7,371 bases of DNA, from positions 1 to 7,371 of the forward strand of contig PWVO01000201.1 in the NCBI GenBank assembly GCA_003561825.1, read 5' to 3'. Source of the DNA: Candidatus Woesearchaeota archaeon. Its GTDB lineage: Archaea > Nanobdellota > Nanobdellia > Woesearchaeales > CG1-02-33-12. Made by a program: the position numbers and the translations under genes. Positions 5,555 to 7,371 of the stretch are shown one piece after another. The notes under the pieces were generated by a model. It was not told where the DNA came from and did not search any database. It saw nothing but the letters and a program-made list of their open reading frames with translations. The stretch's first letter is position 1, and each line of letters begins with the position of its first letter.

Positions 5555-6313
5555 ATGCCTGAATCTCTTGAAAGCTTTAAAAAATCTGCTGATAAGCTTA
5601 GCAAATGCATTGATGAAATTGAGTCAAGGAGCTTTAATGCCAGGAAAAGGAATTTTAACCTGAGTTATGGTGAAAACAAGGCTAATTATCTTGCTGGATC
5701 TGTTTCTTCTTATTTAAAAGAGCTTAAGATGCATGCCTGGGCTTTTTCAGAGGCCGCCAGGCTTGATAATGAAAGTGAGGAGAAGGCTGTGAGGATTCTT
5801 GGGCTTATCAAGAAAGCTGAGAAGCAGAAAAATGGTGATTTAAGCGGGATTGCTGAATGCGTGGCTGAGATGAGGGATATTGCTGAAGGCCTTGATTTGG
5901 CAAAAGGCCATGCTGATGAGCCTGATTTCAGGATGCCTATGCTTCCTGCAAGTATTGAGCCTGAGGTTAAGGCTGATGTTAGGGAGCTTAAGAGGTGCTT
6001 CAGCGCAAAGTGCTACAGGTCTTCTGTTATATTGTGCGGGAGGATTCTCGAGACTGCTCTTCACAGGAAGTATTTTGAGATTACTGGCAATGATATTCTT
6101 GAGACTAACCCCGGAGTTGGGCTTGGGAAGCTTATTGCAAAGCTTAATGACAAGGTTGAGTTTGATCCTGCTATTAAGGACCAGATACATCTTGTGAATA
6201 AGGTCAGGATATCTTCTGTGCACAAGAAAGCGAATGTTTTTTTCCCTACAAGGCAGCAGGCTTATGCAATAATCCTTTATACTGCGGATATTATAAATAA
6301 GCTTTTCAGATGA
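5555..6313 (+). CDS. Protein with C-terminal HEPN/DUF4145-like domain
   Basis: This 252-aa protein is mostly alpha-helical. Residues 1-115 are charged helices with heptad-like spacing and no family I recognise. Residues ~138-252 resemble the DUF4145/HEPN fold: a helix starting CFSAKCYRSSVILCGRILE, a middle helix LGKLIAKL, and a conserved VRISSVHKKA. Arg218 and His223 form an Rx4H motif, the RNase signature of the HEPN superfamily (Rx4-6H). HEPN proteins are often toxins or effectors that cut RNA, and DUF4145 domains are frequently tied to defence; whether this one is active is unknown. There is no minimal nucleotidyltransferase (MNT) antitoxin next door, as HEPN-MNT pairs would have. I chose ATG 5555 from its TATA spacing. 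It is divergent from pyrG and convergent with the 74-aa gene, leaving 2 bp between their stop codons. Confidence 0.8.
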   Translation: MPESLESFKKSADKLSKCIDEIESRSFNARKRNFNLSYGENKANYLAGSVSSYLKELKMHAWAFSEAARLDNESEEKAVRILGLIKKAEKQKNGDLSGIAECVAEMRDIAEGLDLAKGHADEPDFRMPMLPASIEPEVKADVRELKRCFSAKCYRSSVILCGRILETALHRKYFEITGNDILETNPGVGLGKLIAKLNDKVEFDPAIKDQIHLVNKVRISSVHKKANVFFPTRQQAYAIILYTADIINKLFR

Positions 6314-6315
6314 GG

Positions 6316-6540
6316 CTATCTGAGGAAGATTTTCTTGTTGTCAGGGCTGAAGAGCACATAAAAGGGAAGCCTGTATTTTTCCGGGTTTTCAAATATGTCT
6401 TTAAGCACTTCTATTGTCTCGTCAAGCTTCCATCTTACTGCGCCTGCAAACTCATTTACTGTTATCTCCTCTTTTCTTGCCTTCAGTGAGCTGAAGGCTT
6501 TTATCATCTTCTCAATCTCTTTTTCAGTTAATTTTTTCAT
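6316..6540 (-). CDS. 74-aa protein, possible winged-helix, cotranscribed with TBP
   Basis: I do not recognise the family. The sequence suggests a helix (residues 4-22), then ITVNEFAGAVRW (26-37) and KLDETIEVLKDIF (38-50) as a possible helix-turn-helix, then the strand-like segments FYVLFSP and KKIFLR (60-74) as a wing. That order (helix, HTH, beta hairpin) fits a small winged-helix protein, but this is inferred from pattern only. Its ATG starts 2 bp after the TBP stop codon, there is no clear SD, and the sequence before it is A-rich. Translation probably depends on ribosomes finishing TBP. Its place behind TBP makes a transcription-related role plausible but unproven. The stop codon is 2 bp from that of the convergent HEPN gene. 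Confidence 0.68.
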   Translation of the reverse strand: MKKLTEKEIEKMIKAFSSLKARKEEITVNEFAGAVRWKLDETIEVLKDIFENPEKYRLPFYVLFSPDNKKIFLR

Positions 6541-6542
6541 GA

Positions 6543-7085
6543 TTATTGCTTTTTTACTTTTTCGAGGTTTTCTTCAAGCTTTGCAACTGCCTCGTCTGCT
6601 TCTTTCTTGCTCTTGACGCCTGTACAGACTATTTTGCCGTTTGAGAACAGGAGGAAGCTTGCTTTTGGCTCTCTTATTTTATAGACAAGGCCAGGGAACT
6701 GCTCTGGCTCATACTCAACATTCCTTAGCTTCATTACAAGGTCATTGAGGTTGAGAGGGTAGCCAAGTGCTCCTGAAGCTACCATGTTCTGGACTTTTAT
6801 TTCTGGCTCTATTGTTACTTTGACTTTTACTTTCTCAAGAAGCTTTATTATCTTGTCAATTGCCTCTTTTACCTCTTTCATTGTTTTTGCGCCTGTGCAG
6901 ACTACTCTGCCTGTTGTGAAGAGCAGTGCTGAGGATTTAGGAGTTTTAAGCCTTATTACCAGCCCAGGGAACTGCTCCGGGTTGTATTCAGTGTTTGGAA
7001 GCACTGAAGCGATTTTCTCTAGGTTAAGAGGATGCTTGAACTCGGTAGAAACTACCATATTGACTATTTTTATTGCTTTTGCCAT
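6543..7085 (-). CDS. tbp: TATA-box-binding protein (archaeal TBP)
   Basis: TBP binds the TATA box, bends DNA and recruits TFB and RNA polymerase at archaeal promoters. The 180-aa protein is the usual pair of direct TBP repeats. Repeat 1 (about 5-88) has NMVVSTEF, EYNPEQFPGLVIRL and ALLFTTGRVVCTGAK. Repeat 2 (about 95-177) has NMVASGALGYPL, EYEPEQFPGLVYKI and FLLFSNGKIVCTGVK. The Phe residues in QFPGL and LLF of each repeat correspond to the TBP DNA-intercalating pairs. Length is typical. The end is basic (EKVKKQ), without the acidic tail seen in some archaeal TBPs. The ATG at 7085 has GGGGGT 5 nt upstream. It is followed after 2 bp by the 74-aa gene. The leader (predicted ~43 nt) holds further TATA-like sequences, which could allow autoregulation, but that is only a suggestion. 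Confidence 0.97.
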   Translation of the reverse strand: MAKAIKIVNMVVSTEFKHPLNLEKIASVLPNTEYNPEQFPGLVIRLKTPKSSALLFTTGRVVCTGAKTMKEVKEAIDKIIKLLEKVKVKVTIEPEIKVQNMVASGALGYPLNLNDLVMKLRNVEYEPEQFPGLVYKIREPKASFLLFSNGKIVCTGVKSKKEADEAVAKLEENLEKVKKQ

Positions 7086-7090
7086 TTTAT

Positions 7091-7096
7091 ACCCCC
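7091..7096 (-). promoter_or_regulatory. Shine-Dalgarno-like site of TBP
   Basis: GGGGGT on the minus strand, 5 nt before the TBP ATG, differs by one base from the archaeal GGAGGT consensus. The spacing matches the SD of the two-TM gene and indicates a leadered mRNA. Just upstream in the leader, inverted arms at 7101-7105 and 7110-7114 could form a weak 5-bp stem with an AAAA loop. Confidence 0.55.
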
Positions 7097-7151
7097 AATA
7101 AGCTTTTTTAAGCTGTTTTTAAATGCTTTTTAAATAAATGTTAAATAAAAA

Positions 7152-7165
7152 ATATAAACCTTTCG
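7152..7165 (-). promoter_or_regulatory. Near-consensus BRE/TATA promoter of TBP
   Basis: On the minus strand CGAAAGGTTTATAT matches the archaeal BRE plus TATA consensus very closely. The first T of TTTATA is 7158, so transcription is expected near 7128, leaving a leader of about 43 nt that includes the SD-like site. Weaker TTTAAA elements at 7118-7123 and 7129-7134 could give shorter leaders. Confidence 0.7.
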
Positions 7166-7207
7166 GTTTTTAAATGAGAAATTATTTGTAATGTATCAGT
7201 GGTAATC

Positions 7208-7242
7208 TTGGAGGCTTTTGGTTTTTTGGAGGCGTTGGTTTT
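7208..7242. repeat. Tandem repeat, two adjacent 17-18-bp copies
   Basis: TTGGAGGCTTTTGGTTTT (7208-7225) is followed directly by TTGGAGGCGTTGGTTTT (7226-7242). They differ by one deleted T and one T-to-G change. A related TTTAAC direct repeat follows at 7240-7245 and 7253-7258. Confidence 0.7.
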
Positions 7243-7318
7243 AACATTGGGGTTTAACAAAGTTTGGTTTCCCCTCGTGAACGAAGTGAACAGAGCTAGA
7301 AAATCAAATTTAGATGGA

Positions 7319-7360
7319 AGAAATTGGGGAGGGACCCTTTAGAGGGGGGACCTAATTTCT
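7319..7360 (+). repeat. Inverted repeat, 10-bp stem with one G-U pair
   Basis: AGAAATTGGG (7319-7328) can pair with CCTAATTTCT (7351-7360), nine Watson-Crick pairs plus one G-U, around a 22-nt purine-rich loop. The wobble favours an RNA hairpin from the plus strand, since the minus strand would have an A-C mismatch. It could be a stem-loop of an RNA, a transcript end or the edge of a small repeat element. GGGACC occurs twice in or at the loop (7331-7336, 7347-7352). Confidence 0.5.
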
Positions 7361-7371
7361 GGAATTGGTTA

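Larger units (their letters stand above)
7166..7371. other. Gene-free region, G/T-rich with short repeats
   Basis: I see no gene here. The longest open frame running in from the right edge on the minus strand covers 24 codons, and plus-strand ATGs at 7174 and 7191 end within five codons. The plus strand is G/T-rich with repeated TTGG, then carries two GTGAAC copies (7277-7282 and 7286-7291) and a purine-rich end. Tandem and inverted repeats in it are listed separately. It could be an intergenic repeat region or the decayed edge of something beyond the window. Confidence 0.6.

Noticed and set aside
5840..6223. 127-codon minus-strand ORF opposite the HEPN gene
   Set aside because: It is antisense to a gene with domain evidence, with no family match and no start signals.
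7156..7169. AAACC/GGTTT hairpin with a GAAA loop read as a terminator on the minus strand
   Set aside because: The same bases form a near-consensus BRE/TATA element at a suitable distance from TBP, and no gene upstream on that strand needs a terminator within the window.
7166..7371. Possible CRISPR or tRNA in the repeat-rich right edge
   Set aside because: There are only two tandem copies with no spacers, and no cloverleaf or conserved tRNA boxes are visible.

Overview
The window is archaeal chromosome. It encodes a two-repeat TATA-binding protein (TBP), an archaeal/eukaryal-type tryptophanyl-tRNA synthetase and a HerA-type ATPase. Its promoters are BRE/TATA elements instead of bacterial -35/-10 boxes, and several genes start with no room for a Shine-Dalgarno (SD) site, as expected for leaderless mRNAs. 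Base composition is moderately AT-rich by eye. Compact gene packing and several small unassigned proteins would fit a DPANN-type archaeon, but that is an inference; only 'archaeon' is well supported. No insertion sequence, CRISPR array, rRNA or tRNA was recognised.

Layout, left to right. (1) 45-803 (-) is an unrecognised 252-aa protein with an inverted repeat just past its stop codon. (2) A divergent intergenic region leads to a HerA-like ATPase at 963-2279 (+). Its stop codon overlaps that of a convergent two-TM protein at 2276-2500 (-). (3) A minus-strand cluster reads pyrG (3665-5389), trpS (2515-3639) and the two-TM gene. trpS has its own TATA box laid over the pyrG stop codon. (4) Divergent from pyrG, 5555-6313 (+) encodes a protein with a C-terminal HEPN/DUF4145-like domain carrying an Rx4H motif. 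(5) Convergent to it is a minus-strand pair, TBP (6543-7085) and a 74-aa protein (6316-6540) that may be a winged helix. (6) 7166-7371 has no gene and contains short tandem and inverted repeats.

The most interesting signal is promoter geometry. For the HerA gene, trpS and the HEPN gene, the first base of the start codon lies exactly 30 nt after the first T of the TATA box, so these look leaderless. The pyrG promoter has an ATG at that same +30 position, but out of frame with pyrG. It opens a 19-codon ORF whose TGA stop overlaps the pyrG GTG start (GTGA). This suggests a leaderless leader peptide translationally coupled to CTP synthase. A G-free 40-nt leader and an AGGTG site in front of the GTG complete the arrangement.

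The genes serve nucleotide synthesis (CTP), translation (Trp-tRNA), transcription initiation (TBP) and DNA processing (HerA), plus a possible RNA-targeting HEPN protein. Only the pyrG/trpS/two-TM cluster and the TBP/74-aa pair look like transcriptional units.
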